Of a stretch of DNA of 41,347 nt, positions 1-7,182 are shown one piece after another. The stretch spans positions 7,735 to 49,081 of the forward strand of contig NZ_MQTS01000114.1 in NCBI RefSeq assembly GCF_020532825.1, written 5' to 3'. The position numbers and the translations under genes were made by a program. Every line of letters starts with the position of its first letter. Position 1 is the stretch's first letter. The stretch comes from Arthrobacter sp. SO3. Lineage in GTDB: Bacteria > Actinomycetota > Actinomycetes > Actinomycetales > Micrococcaceae. The notes under the pieces are model-generated. The model did no database searches, was not told where the DNA came from, and saw only the letters and a program-made list of their open reading frames with translations.

Positions 1-93
1 CACCGGATGCCGCAGAACCGTCCCCGGAACCTTCATCCCGGCCACAGGCGGGCACTTGGGGCCACAATCCATGCGGGCGCACCGGCGCGCGAC

Positions 94-99
94 TAGGCT
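94..99 (+). promoter_or_regulatory. -10 box of a probable leaderless promoter
   Basis: TAGGCT ends 7 nt before the ATG at 107. That distance puts the transcription start at or next to the A of the start codon. No good -35 is visible 16-18 bp upstream. The GGGAG directly before the ATG is too close to act as a Shine-Dalgarno. Confidence 0.5.
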
Positions 100-106
100 G
101 GGGAGC

Positions 107-595
107 ATGAGTGATCCAATCGTCATCCTGACAGAAGAGCCCCTCGGCGCGGACGACCGCGTCAACATCGAAACCCTGATTGCCGGGGGTGATACCCCGC
201 TGGTGGTTCTGGTTCCGGCCAGCACGGAGCGGCACCTCCTGGTGGATTTCCTGGAGAATCTGTCCCTGCTGGAAATCTCCAAGGCCTTCCGTGAACTGAC
301 GGCACACTCCGACCCCGCCGGGGAACGCGCCGAGGCGGCCGAAACCCTGGCCGCCTCCCTTGCCGCGCTGGCCGGACTCGGCAGCGGCGTCACCGGAGAA
401 ATCGTCGAGGGCGGCGCCGTCGACGGAATGGTCGCCCGGGTCAAGGAACTCGGTGCCGGGCAGGCCGTGGTGATCACCCGCCCGCACGCGGTCGCAGACA
501 CTTTCCATACGGACTGGGCCACCAAGGCGCAGGACAAGCTGGGCCTGCCGGTCCTGCATCTGTACGCCGGATCGGGATTTATCGGGGACTCCTGA
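107..595 (+). CDS. Conserved hypothetical protein, universal-stress-protein-like fold
   Basis: I do not recognise a named family for this 162-residue protein. It alternates hydrophobic strands and helices: an early strand (VIVILTEE-like), a VVLVPAST strand, a central helix-rich acidic stretch, a VVITRPH strand near residue 125 and a final LPVLHLYAG strand. This is the rhythm of a small alpha/beta Rossmann-like protein of the UspA type, but I see no clear ATP-binding G-x2-G-x9-G motif. An upstream in-frame ATG at 56 would add 17 Arg-rich residues. I chose 107 because a TAGGCT -10 lies 7 nt before it and the protein then begins with a plausible beta strand. msrB follows 14 bp downstream on the same strand, so the two are probably co-transcribed. 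Function is unknown; a stress or redox role is only suggested by the neighbour. Confidence 0.75.
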   Translation: MSDPIVILTEEPLGADDRVNIETLIAGGDTPLVVLVPASTERHLLVDFLENLSLLEISKAFRELTAHSDPAGERAEAAETLAASLAALAGLGSGVTGEIVEGGAVDGMVARVKELGAGQAVVITRPHAVADTFHTDWATKAQDKLGLPVLHLYAGSGFIGDS

Positions 596-609
596 GCGTT
601 ATCCAAGCT

Positions 610-1125
610 ATGAGCATCTTTAGTAACAGGCCAAAAGTCACTCCCGTCACGGCTCAGGCGGCCGAAGACGCACCCGCCGCCGGCGCCGAAAACGTCTCGC
701 AAGGGGCCGGAAAACCGCCCGTCGCGAAGACCGACGAGCAGTGGCGCCAGGAACTGACGCCGGAAGAATACCGGGTGCTGCGCCAGGCCGGAACCGAGCG
801 ACCCTACACCGGCGAATACTGGGACACCCACACCACCGGTGTATACCAGTGCCGTGCCTGCGGCACCGAGCTCTTCACGAGCCAGGAAAAGTTCGACTCG
901 CACTGCGGCTGGCCGTCGTTTTGGGCCCCGCTCGCGGAAGGCAACGTCCGGTACATCCACGACCGGGCCCTGGGCATGGAACGCGTCGAAGTCCGCTGCG
1001 GCAACTGTGATTCCCACCTTGGCCATGTGTTCGAGGGTGAGGGCTACGGAACCCCGACCGACCAGCGTTATTGCATCAACTCCGTCTCACTGAAGCTGGT
1101 TTCGGCGGACGACGCCGGACAATAG
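610..1125 (+). CDS. msrB: Peptide-methionine (R)-S-oxide reductase MsrB
   Basis: MsrB reduces methionine-R-sulfoxide in proteins back to methionine, with thioredoxin as the usual electron donor. The catalytic RYCINS motif places the nucleophilic Cys at residue 155. C99 (in FDSHCGWPSF) is the likely resolving-Cys position. Two CxxC pairs, C81/C84 and C130/C133, form the structural zinc site. The core starts near residue 40 (KTDEQWRQELTPEEY) and ends at the C-terminus. The first 40 residues are a low-complexity Ala/Pro-rich extension, so the 171-residue protein is longer than the usual 130-150. I see no signal peptide, so it should be cytosolic. It lies 14 bp after the preceding gene and is followed by a strong hairpin. 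Confidence 0.95.
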   Translation: MSIFSNRPKVTPVTAQAAEDAPAAGAENVSQGAGKPPVAKTDEQWRQELTPEEYRVLRQAGTERPYTGEYWDTHTTGVYQCRACGTELFTSQEKFDSHCGWPSFWAPLAEGNVRYIHDRALGMERVEVRCGNCDSHLGHVFEGEGYGTPTDQRYCINSVSLKLVSADDAGQ

Positions 1126-1158
1126 TCCGCCGCCCGGCCTGTTCGATGCAGGTCCATA

Positions 1159-1206
1159 CAGGACTCCGGTCCGGCGCCGCAGCAGCGGCACCGGACCGGA
1201 GTCCTG
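1159..1206. terminator. Large perfect palindrome downstream of msrB
   Basis: A perfect 16-bp stem (1159-1174 with 1191-1206, arm CAGGACTCCGGTCCGG) is extended, after one mismatch, by a 5-bp inner stem around the loop AGCA (1181-1184). No T-tract follows on either strand, which is common for actinobacterial hairpin terminators. It ends the msrB unit 34 bp after the stop. Confidence 0.7.
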
Positions 1207-1382
1207 TGCCGTTCCGGCGGAAGCCATGCGCCTGCTGGACCTGGAAGGGGCTGCGCCCACCACTTGCCTCAGAGTTTCTTATGCTCAAGCCAATTTTGCA
1301 TTAGAGCTCCTGTTTGCTTGCTACGCTCGGCATAGAAGCTGAAGAGCGACGCTCCCAGCAAACAGAAAGGCGCCCGCTGACG

Positions 1383-2804
1383 ATGACTACCACCGCTATC
1401 ACCACCACTGCCCCGATCTCCGCCAGCTCCCCCGAGTGGCTGCAGCTCAAGGCTGCCGCCACCGCGCTGCAGGGCCTCCAGGTCCAGGACGGCTCCGTCC
1501 CGGAGGCAGCCAGCCACGAGGCCGCCGCCGGGTATGTCCGCACCATCACCGACTCCATCAGCGCCCTCGCCCCGGCCCTCCCGCACGACGCCGGCTACCT
1601 CGAACTGCTGGTCACCGACTTCGGCCGCTGGGCCGACGGCGGCTTCGGCGTACCCGACTTCCTGGACTCCCTGCAGGCGTTCCAGCCGCAGCAGCACCGG
1701 GTGAACGGCCTGCAGCACCTTGTGGTCTTCCCGATGTACACGCAAAACGGCAGCAGCAACCGCCTGGTCGAAGCCGTGCTGATCGAAGTCATCTGGCCCG
1801 AGTTCATCGCCGGCCTGGAGCAGGGCGAATACTCCAACAGGCTCTTCGTCCCGATCCGCTTCCTCGACTTCACCCCCGGCTACAACACCAACTCCGCGGT
1901 GCTGTTCCCGGAGACCGTCGCCGTGCGCGAAACCCCCACCTTCACCTGGGGCGCCATCTTCGCCGACCGCGAGGCAGCCCGCTTCCGCCGTGTGCTGCGG
2001 GCCGCCGCGGACATCACCTCGCTGCAGCTGCCCGAAGACGCCGCGGCCCTGCTGGAAGACCAGGAGCTGACGCAGGAAACCTTCGTCATGTGGGACCTCA
2101 TCCACGACCGCACCCACATGCGCGGGGACCTGCCATTCGACCCGTTCATGATCAAGCAGCGCATGCCGTACTTCCTCTACTCCCTCGAGGAACTCCGCTG
2201 CGACCTGACCGCGTTCCGCGAAGCCGTGAAGATCGAAAAGGACGAGGAAGCCGACGAGGAGGCGCGCCGGCACGCCAAACTGGTCCAGTACGCCGTCATC
2301 TTCGACCGGATCTTCCGCTTCGCCATCACCGGCAGCCGCATCCGCAACTACGACGGCCTCGGCGGCCAGCTGCTCTTCGCCTGGATGCACCAGCACCACG
2401 TCCTGCACTGGACCGACAGCAAGCTCAGCATCGACTGGGACGAAGCCGCCGACGTCGTGGTTGACCTCGGCGCAAAGATCGAGGAACTCTACTGGCGCTC
2501 GATCGACCGCCCGAAGATGGCCCACTGGCTGGCCGCGTACGAGCTGATCTCCGGCACCCTCACACCCAACCCGGCGTCCGTCTGGGCCAAGGGACCGGAC
2601 GCGCTGCCGCTGGCCGGGCCGCCGCGCGGCCTCACCGACCAGGTCCTCGACGACGAATTCCCGCTGTCCATGTTCTACGAGGCCCTCGAAAAGAAGATGC
2701 GCCCCGTGATCGAATCCACCGCCGGCATCACCGGGACGTCTGAGAACGGCCCCTCCGCCGGCAGGGCAGCCGGCACGGCAAACACTGCCATGAACGCCGG
2801 ATGA
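1383..2804 (+). CDS. DUF6421 family protein, function unknown
   Basis: This 473-residue protein looks like the actinobacterial DUF6421 family, which has no assigned activity as far as I know. It is soluble, with no signal peptide or membrane segment. Its most striking part is a cluster of potential metal ligands. H241 and H245 sit in HDRTH, E269/E270 and D274 in EELRCDL about 25 residues later, and a His-rich MHQHHVLHW segment follows further on. The layout resembles a zinc-hydrolase site loosely, but it is not a canonical HExxH. I chose the ATG at 1383: AGAAAGG lies 12 nt upstream and the protein then starts MTTTAITTT. A TTG at 1314 would add 23 residues. The stop overlaps the next ATG by 4 bp, so translation is coupled to the SDR gene. 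I recall DUF6421, SDR and threonine-aldolase-like genes also adjoining in Streptomyces, which suggests one pathway. Confidence 0.8.
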   Translation: MTTTAITTTAPISASSPEWLQLKAAATALQGLQVQDGSVPEAASHEAAAGYVRTITDSISALAPALPHDAGYLELLVTDFGRWADGGFGVPDFLDSLQAFQPQQHRVNGLQHLVVFPMYTQNGSSNRLVEAVLIEVIWPEFIAGLEQGEYSNRLFVPIRFLDFTPGYNTNSAVLFPETVAVRETPTFTWGAIFADREAARFRRVLRAAADITSLQLPEDAAALLEDQELTQETFVMWDLIHDRTHMRGDLPFDPFMIKQRMPYFLYSLEELRCDLTAFREAVKIEKDEEADEEARRHAKLVQYAVIFDRIFRFAITGSRIRNYDGLGGQLLFAWMHQHHVLHWTDSKLSIDWDEAADVVVDLGAKIEELYWRSIDRPKMAHWLAAYELISGTLTPNPASVWAKGPDALPLAGPPRGLTDQVLDDEFPLSMFYEALEKKMRPVIESTAGITGTSENGPSAGRAAGTANTAMNAG

Positions 2805-3589
2805 GCACCGGACGCACCCTGAACGTGGTGGTCACGGGCGGCAGCGGCCCCTCGGGGATCGCCGCCGCCCGTGCCCTGCACAACGCCGGGCATAAGGTCT
2901 TCACGGTCGGCTCCGACGGGCCCCGGATCCAGGCGGCCGCCGCGGAAGCCGGCACCGGCGTTACGCCGCTTGTCTGCGACCTCGCGGACCTGGCCGCCGT
3001 CCGGGCACTGCACGCCACCATCCACGCCCTGCTCGCCGAAACAGGGGACCAGACAAGCGGGGCCGTCGACGGCGTCATCCACCTGGTCGGCGGCTGGCGC
3101 GGCGCCAAGGGCATCACGGACCAAAGCGACGAGGACTGGGAGTTCCTGGAACGCGGCGCCATCACGACGCTGCGGAACGTCACCCGGGTCTTCTACGACG
3201 ACCTCGCCGCCTCGGACACCGGGCGATTCGCCATGGTCTCCTCCACCGCCGTGGCCAAGCCGACGGCGGGCGGAGCCAGCTATGTGGCCGCCAAGGCCGC
3301 GGCCGAAGCGTGGACCCTGGCCGTCGCCGACGGCTTCCACCGCGCCCAGTCGGGCCGGAAGCAAGCCCCGTCCGAACAGGACAGTGCCGCTGAACAGCGC
3401 AGCGCCGCCGTGGTCTTCGTGGTGAAGGCCCTCGTGGACGCGGCCATGCGGGCGAAGTCCCCGGACCGCGCCTTCCCCGGATTCACGGACGTGGAGGAAC
3501 TGGCCGCTGCCGCCGTCGGACTCTTCACCTCCCCCGCCGCGGACCTCAACGGCCAGCGGCTGCTGCTGGGCGCCGGGTCCCGGCACTGA
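2801..3589 (+). CDS. SDR family NAD(P)-dependent oxidoreductase
   Basis: A classical short-chain dehydrogenase/reductase of 262 residues. The cofactor loop TGGSGPSG is at 12-19. The middle strand carries VDGVIHLVGG in place of the usual NNAG. The catalytic triad is complete: Ser near 147 (MVSSTAV), Y161 and K165 (YVAAK). Substrate and the choice of NAD or NADP are not predictable here. The ATG overlaps the DUF6421 stop as ATGA, so expression should be tightly coupled to it. The aldolase-like gene starts 42 bp downstream from its own probable leaderless promoter. A role in the same pathway as DUF6421 is inferred from this coupling. Confidence 0.88.
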   Translation: MSTGRTLNVVVTGGSGPSGIAAARALHNAGHKVFTVGSDGPRIQAAAAEAGTGVTPLVCDLADLAAVRALHATIHALLAETGDQTSGAVDGVIHLVGGWRGAKGITDQSDEDWEFLERGAITTLRNVTRVFYDDLAASDTGRFAMVSSTAVAKPTAGGASYVAAKAAAEAWTLAVADGFHRAQSGRKQAPSEQDSAAEQRSAAVVFVVKALVDAAMRAKSPDRAFPGFTDVEELAAAAVGLFTSPAADLNGQRLLLGAGSRH

Positions 3590-3619
3590 GTCCAGGATGA
3601 ACCTGGCCCCGGACCTCCT

Positions 3620-3625
3620 TAGACT
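3620..3625 (+). promoter_or_regulatory. -10 box of a probable leaderless promoter
   Basis: TAGACT ends 6 nt before the GTG at 3632. No Shine-Dalgarno lies between them, so the transcript probably begins at the start codon. This could give the aldolase-like gene expression independent of DUF6421-SDR. Confidence 0.55.
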
Positions 3626-3631
3626 GAAAGC

Positions 3632-4732
3632 GTGAGCAAATCGATGACAAGCACAGTTGAAACTGCCCCTGCCAGCACTGCGGTGCGGCTCCACGACCCC
3701 TCGGTACGCGGCTTCGCCTCCGACAACTACTCGGGCGTCCACCCCGAGGTGCTGGCAGCCCTGGCCGCCGCCAACGGGGGCCACCAGGTTTCCTACGGCG
3801 AGGACGAGTACACCGCCCGGCTGCAGCAGCTGATGGAGCAGCACTTCGGCGAGGGGATTGAATGCTTCCCGGTCTTCAACGGCACCGGCGCCAATGTACT
3901 CTCGCTGCAGTCCCTGCTGCCGCGCTGGGGTGCCGTGGTCTGCGCCTCGACCGCCCACATCAACATGGACGAGAACGGAGCACCGGAGCGGATCGGCGGC
4001 ATCAAGCTGCTCCAGGTGCCCACGGAAGACGGCAAGCTCACCCCCGAGCTGATCGACAGGGAAGCCTGGGGCTGGGGCGACGAGCACCGGGCCCAGCCGC
4101 TGGCCGTGTCCATCACCCAGACCACCGAGCTCGGCACCTGCTACACCCCCGACGAGGTCCGGGCCATCGCCGAGCATGTCCATTCCAAGGGCATGAAGCT
4201 GCACATGGACGGCGCCCGGCTGGCCAATGCCGCCGCCCACCTGAACGTGCCGCTGCGGGCCTTCACCCGCGACGCCGGCGTGGACATCCTCTCCTTCGGC
4301 GGCACGAAGAACGGGCTGCTCTTCGGCGAGGTCGTTGTCGCCCTGAACCCGGGTGCGGCCCAGGGGCTCATCTACCTGCGGAAGATGAACATGCAGCTGG
4401 CCTCCAAGATGCGGTTCATGTCCGCCCAGTTCATCGCCCTGCTCGAGGGCGACCTCTGGCTGCGCTCCGCCTCGCACGCCAACGCCATGGCGGCCCGGCT
4501 CCGTGCCGGCGTCGAGTCCATCCCCGGCGTCGAGCTGAGCCAGAAGACCGAGTCCAACGGCGTGTTCGCGGTCCTGCCGGCCGGCGTGGCGGACCGGCTG
4601 CGCGAGTCGTTCCGGTTCTACGACTGGAACGAGGCGGCCCGCGAGGTCCGTTGGATGTGCTCCTTCGACACCACCGAGGACGACGTTGATACCTTCATCG
4701 CCGCCATCAAGCGAGAGCTCGCCGCCGGCTGA
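3632..4732 (+). CDS. Threonine aldolase family PLP-dependent enzyme
   Basis: A fold-type I PLP enzyme of the low-specificity L-threonine / beta-eliminating lyase family, 366 residues. Known members cleave L-threonine or L-allo-threonine to glycine and acetaldehyde. The PLP lysine is K226 in SFGGTKNG. The preceding HMDGARLANA holds the Asp that contacts the pyridine nitrogen and the Arg that binds phosphate. The N-terminal FASDNYSGVHPEV is the usual family opening. I chose the GTG at 3632 because a TAGACT -10 is placed for a leaderless start; an ATG at 3644 would remove four residues. It follows DUF6421 and SDR on the same strand. The true substrate may differ from threonine, since the neighbours suggest a dedicated pathway. 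Confidence 0.88.
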   Translation: MSKSMTSTVETAPASTAVRLHDPSVRGFASDNYSGVHPEVLAALAAANGGHQVSYGEDEYTARLQQLMEQHFGEGIECFPVFNGTGANVLSLQSLLPRWGAVVCASTAHINMDENGAPERIGGIKLLQVPTEDGKLTPELIDREAWGWGDEHRAQPLAVSITQTTELGTCYTPDEVRAIAEHVHSKGMKLHMDGARLANAAAHLNVPLRAFTRDAGVDILSFGGTKNGLLFGEVVVALNPGAAQGLIYLRKMNMQLASKMRFMSAQFIALLEGDLWLRSASHANAMAARLRAGVESIPGVELSQKTESNGVFAVLPAGVADRLRESFRFYDWNEAAREVRWMCSFDTTEDDVDTFIAAIKRELAAG

Positions 4733-4823
4733 GCCGGGCGGCAGGACAGCCGCCGTCGTTGCCCGGCGAAAGCCGGACCGGACAGCGGCGGCGAGCCTGC
4801 CGGGCTTGGGAGCACCCCTTGCA

Positions 4824-4829
4824 TAATCT
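4824..4829 (+). promoter_or_regulatory. -10 box of a probable leaderless promoter
   Basis: TAATCT ends 6 nt before the GTG at 4836, with no Shine-Dalgarno between. This matches the pattern seen before several other genes in this window. Confidence 0.55.
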
Positions 4830-4835
4830 TCCATT

Positions 4836-5483
4836 GTGAACGCACTCGATCAGGTTCCGGCAGATTTTCTCTTTGCCTTGGGAACCCTTCGGCAAGCACG
4901 AACCCGCAGTGAACTGCGCCTGGAGGAGATTCCGGCACCCGCACGGCTGGCACCGTTTGCCGTCGCCCTCGGGGCCGAAGTCGTCGCCCCCGGCGAACCA
5001 ACACCCTCCGGTGCGGTCCACGGCCCGGCGGCCGCGGCCCTCGCACGCGCTTCCGGAAGCGACGACGTCGAGCTGGCCACCGGCCGCTTTATCCTGCTGC
5101 ACGATCCCGACGGCTCCGCGGTCTGGGAGGGCGAATTCCGGATTGTCACCTACATCCGCGCCCAGCTGGAACCGGAAATGGGCAACGACGAAATGCTCGG
5201 CACCGTCGCCTGGGCGTGGCTCGTCGAAGCCCTCGAAAGCCACGCCGCGCCGTACCGCTCGGCCGGGGGCACCGCGACGAGGGTGCTTTCCGAAAGCTTC
5301 GGAACCCTCGCAGACCGGCCCGACTCGATCGACATCGAGCTCCGGGCCTCCTGGACGCCGGCCACCCCCGACATCACCTCCCACCTCGAGGCGTGGTCGG
5401 ACATGGTCTGCACCTTTGCCGGCCTTCCCCCGCTGCCCGAAGGCGTCACGCCGCTGCCGCGCTGGCGCCGGGGACAGGGCTGA
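4836..5483 (+). CDS. DUF3000 domain-containing protein
   Basis: A 215-residue soluble protein of the actinobacterial DUF3000 family, recognised from the opening VPADFLFALGTLRQARTRSE and the conserved ARLAPFAVALGAEV segment. No catalytic motif is evident and I see no membrane segment. The GTG start sits 6 nt after a TAATCT -10. The RNase D-like gene starts 86 bp downstream on the same strand. The same DUF3000/RNase D neighbourhood occurs in M. tuberculosis (Rv2680-Rv2681), as I recall, which suggests a conserved functional link, perhaps in RNA metabolism. That link is inference. Confidence 0.85.
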   Translation: MNALDQVPADFLFALGTLRQARTRSELRLEEIPAPARLAPFAVALGAEVVAPGEPTPSGAVHGPAAAALARASGSDDVELATGRFILLHDPDGSAVWEGEFRIVTYIRAQLEPEMGNDEMLGTVAWAWLVEALESHAAPYRSAGGTATRVLSESFGTLADRPDSIDIELRASWTPATPDITSHLEAWSDMVCTFAGLPPLPEGVTPLPRWRRGQG

Positions 5484-5554
5484 GTTGGAATCCGCACGCC
5501 GGGAAAATCCGCCCCGTTTTGGCGAAGGCGCGGCCCCCAGCCCCGTGTTGTCGC

Positions 5555-5560
5555 TAAACT
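5555..5560 (+). promoter_or_regulatory. -10 box upstream of the RNase D gene
   Basis: TAAACT ends 9 nt before the ATG at 5570. A start 6-9 nt downstream gives a leaderless or nearly leaderless transcript; no Shine-Dalgarno is present. Confidence 0.45.
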
Positions 5561-5569
5561 GAAGTCATC

Positions 5570-6982
5570 ATGACCCCTCATATTCCGGAAATCACCACGG
5601 CCGGCGCCGTGCAAAGCAAAGCCGTGCAAGGCAAAACAGAGGCCGCTGACACGACAGCCCACATCGCGGTGGACGGCTTCGACAGCCTGGTCCCCGAGGT
5701 CATCGACCTCGATGCCCCCCGCGACGGCGTGCCGCTCGTCATTGAAACCCAGTCCGGGCTGGAACGCTGCGCCGCGGCCCTCGCCGCAGGCCACGGCCCC
5801 GCGGGCGTGGACGCAGAACGCGCTTCCGGTTTCCGCTACGGCCAGCGCGCCTTCCTGGTCCAGATCCGCCGCGAAGGCTCCGGCACTTGGCTGATCGACC
5901 CGGAACCCTTCGAAAACCTCGGCATCGTCAACGACGCCCTGCGCGGTGTCGAATGGATCCTGCACGCCGCCAGCCAGGACCTGCCCTGCCTGTCCGAACT
6001 CGGCATGTGGCCGGACAAACTCTTTGACACCGAGCTCGCCGCCCGCCTCGCCGGGCTTCCCCGCGTCGGACTCGCCGCGGTGATCGAACAACTGCTGGGC
6101 TTTGGCCTCGCGAAGGAACACTCCGCCGCCGACTGGTCCACCCGGCCGCTGCCGGAACCCTGGCTGCGCTACGCGGCCCTCGACGTCGAGGTCCTCACCG
6201 AACTGCGCGAGGAACTCATCGAGCTCCTCGTGGCCGACGGCAAGCTGGACTACGCCGAACAGGAATTCGCCGCCATCCTCGAGGCCGGCCAGGCCCCTCC
6301 CCGCGTGGACCCGTGGCGCAAAACCTCCGGGTTGCACCAGATCCGCGACCGCCGGCAGCTGGCGGCGGTCCGCGAACTGTGGCTCGAGCGCGACTCACTG
6401 GCGCAGAAGCGCGACGTCGCACCCGGACGGCTGATCCCCGACTCCGCCCTGGTCGCCGCCGCCAAGGCCATGCCCACCACCGTGCCGCAGCTGCTCGGCA
6501 CTAAGGGCTTCCACGGCCGCGCAGCCCAACGTGAGGCGCCGCGGTGGCTGCGCTGCATCAGCACGGCCCGGACCCTCGAAGAACTCCCGCCCCTGCACCT
6601 GCCCACCAACGCTCCCCCGCCACCGCGCGTGTGGGCCGACCGGGACCCGGAGGCCGCCGCCCGGCTCGCCACCGCCCGGCCACTGCTGCAGGCCAAGGCC
6701 GAGGAACTGAACATGCCGGTGGAGAACCTGCTCACGCCGGACTACCTTCGCCGCGTCTCCTGGCGTCCGCCGCTGGAGCCCAGCGAGGAAGGCATCGCGG
6801 AGGAGCTGGCGAACCTGGGGGCCCGCCAGTGGCAGATTGAACTCGTCGCGCCGCTGATCGCCGAAGCGATCCTGAACCCGCAGCCACTGCCCGCCAAGGA
6901 GGCCAAAGCGGTGCCTGTCGCAGCTGCCGCCGCCACAGCGGCAGACGCGACAGCCGCGGCTGCGCCGGACACGGCGCACTAA
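5570..6982 (+). CDS. rnd: Ribonuclease D-like 3'-5' exonuclease with HRDC domain
   Basis: A DEDDy-type 3'-5' exoribonuclease, expected to trim the 3' ends of stable RNA precursors. Exonuclease motif I is GVDAER, motif II includes HAASQDL, and motif III is the YAALDVE (YxxxD) sequence. An HRDC nucleic-acid-binding domain follows (WRKTSGLHQIRDRRQLAAVREL onward). After it comes a roughly 120-residue C-terminal region ending in an Ala-rich tail. At 470 residues it is longer than E. coli RNase D (about 375), as is usual for actinobacterial homologues. It follows DUF3000 on the same strand, while the fad genes 200 bp downstream have their own promoter. Soluble and cytosolic. Family assignment is secure; the exact RNA substrates are not. 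Confidence 0.93.
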   Translation: MTPHIPEITTAGAVQSKAVQGKTEAADTTAHIAVDGFDSLVPEVIDLDAPRDGVPLVIETQSGLERCAAALAAGHGPAGVDAERASGFRYGQRAFLVQIRREGSGTWLIDPEPFENLGIVNDALRGVEWILHAASQDLPCLSELGMWPDKLFDTELAARLAGLPRVGLAAVIEQLLGFGLAKEHSAADWSTRPLPEPWLRYAALDVEVLTELREELIELLVADGKLDYAEQEFAAILEAGQAPPRVDPWRKTSGLHQIRDRRQLAAVRELWLERDSLAQKRDVAPGRLIPDSALVAAAKAMPTTVPQLLGTKGFHGRAAQREAPRWLRCISTARTLEELPPLHLPTNAPPPPRVWADRDPEAAARLATARPLLQAKAEELNMPVENLLTPDYLRRVSWRPPLEPSEEGIAEELANLGARQWQIELVAPLIAEAILNPQPLPAKEAKAVPVAAAAATAADATAAAAPDTAH

Positions 6983-7020
6983 GCCGGGCAGTTCCAGGCC
7001 AAGCTCCAGGCCCCAGCTCC

Positions 7021-7039
7021 AGTTCCAGCTCGCGGAACT
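7021..7039 (+). terminator. Weak hairpin downstream of rnd
   Basis: AGTTCC (7021-7026) pairs with GGAACT (7034-7039) around a 7-nt loop, inside a low-complexity CCAG-rich tract. No T-run follows, so termination is only possible. Confidence 0.3.
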
Positions 7040-7063
7040 TCCGGCGGCGCGCCACCCGACTCC

Positions 7064-7092
7064 TTGCCAGCTATGTTACTGGCGAGTAACAT
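7064..7092 (+). promoter_or_regulatory. fadAB promoter
   Basis: TTGCCA (7064-7069) and TAACAT (7087-7092) are separated by 17 bp, an ideal -35/-10 arrangement. Transcription should start near 7099 and give a leader of about 84 nt. The spacer and -10 are completely covered by the palindrome at 7073-7092. Confidence 0.6.
7073..7092. promoter_or_regulatory. Palindromic operator upstream of fadAB
   Basis: ATGTTACTGGCGAGTAACAT is a palindrome with perfect 8-bp arms around GGCG. It overlaps the spacer and -10 of the fad promoter, where a repressor would block RNA polymerase. TetR- or GntR-type fatty-acid regulators typically use such sites, but none is encoded in this window. A further half-site AGTAACA lies at 7175-7181, overlapping the Shine-Dalgarno region of fadA. 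Confidence 0.65.
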
Positions 7093-7182
7093 GTTGTCTG
7101 ATGTCGCCCGGAAGCCTGCTGCCCCTGACGCTATGCGCCCGGGGCACGGATCCGGCACCCATGTCTCGATGAGGAGTAACAC

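Noticed and set aside
2675..4834. Long minus-strand open frame (719 codons) opposite SDR and the aldolase-like gene
   Set aside because: It is the antisense shadow of well-recognised genes. The product is a His/Gly/Asp-rich low-complexity sequence with no family, which GC-rich third positions generate automatically. The same applies to 8448-9677, 15022-16974, 18690-19997, 20926-23049 and 38424-40133.
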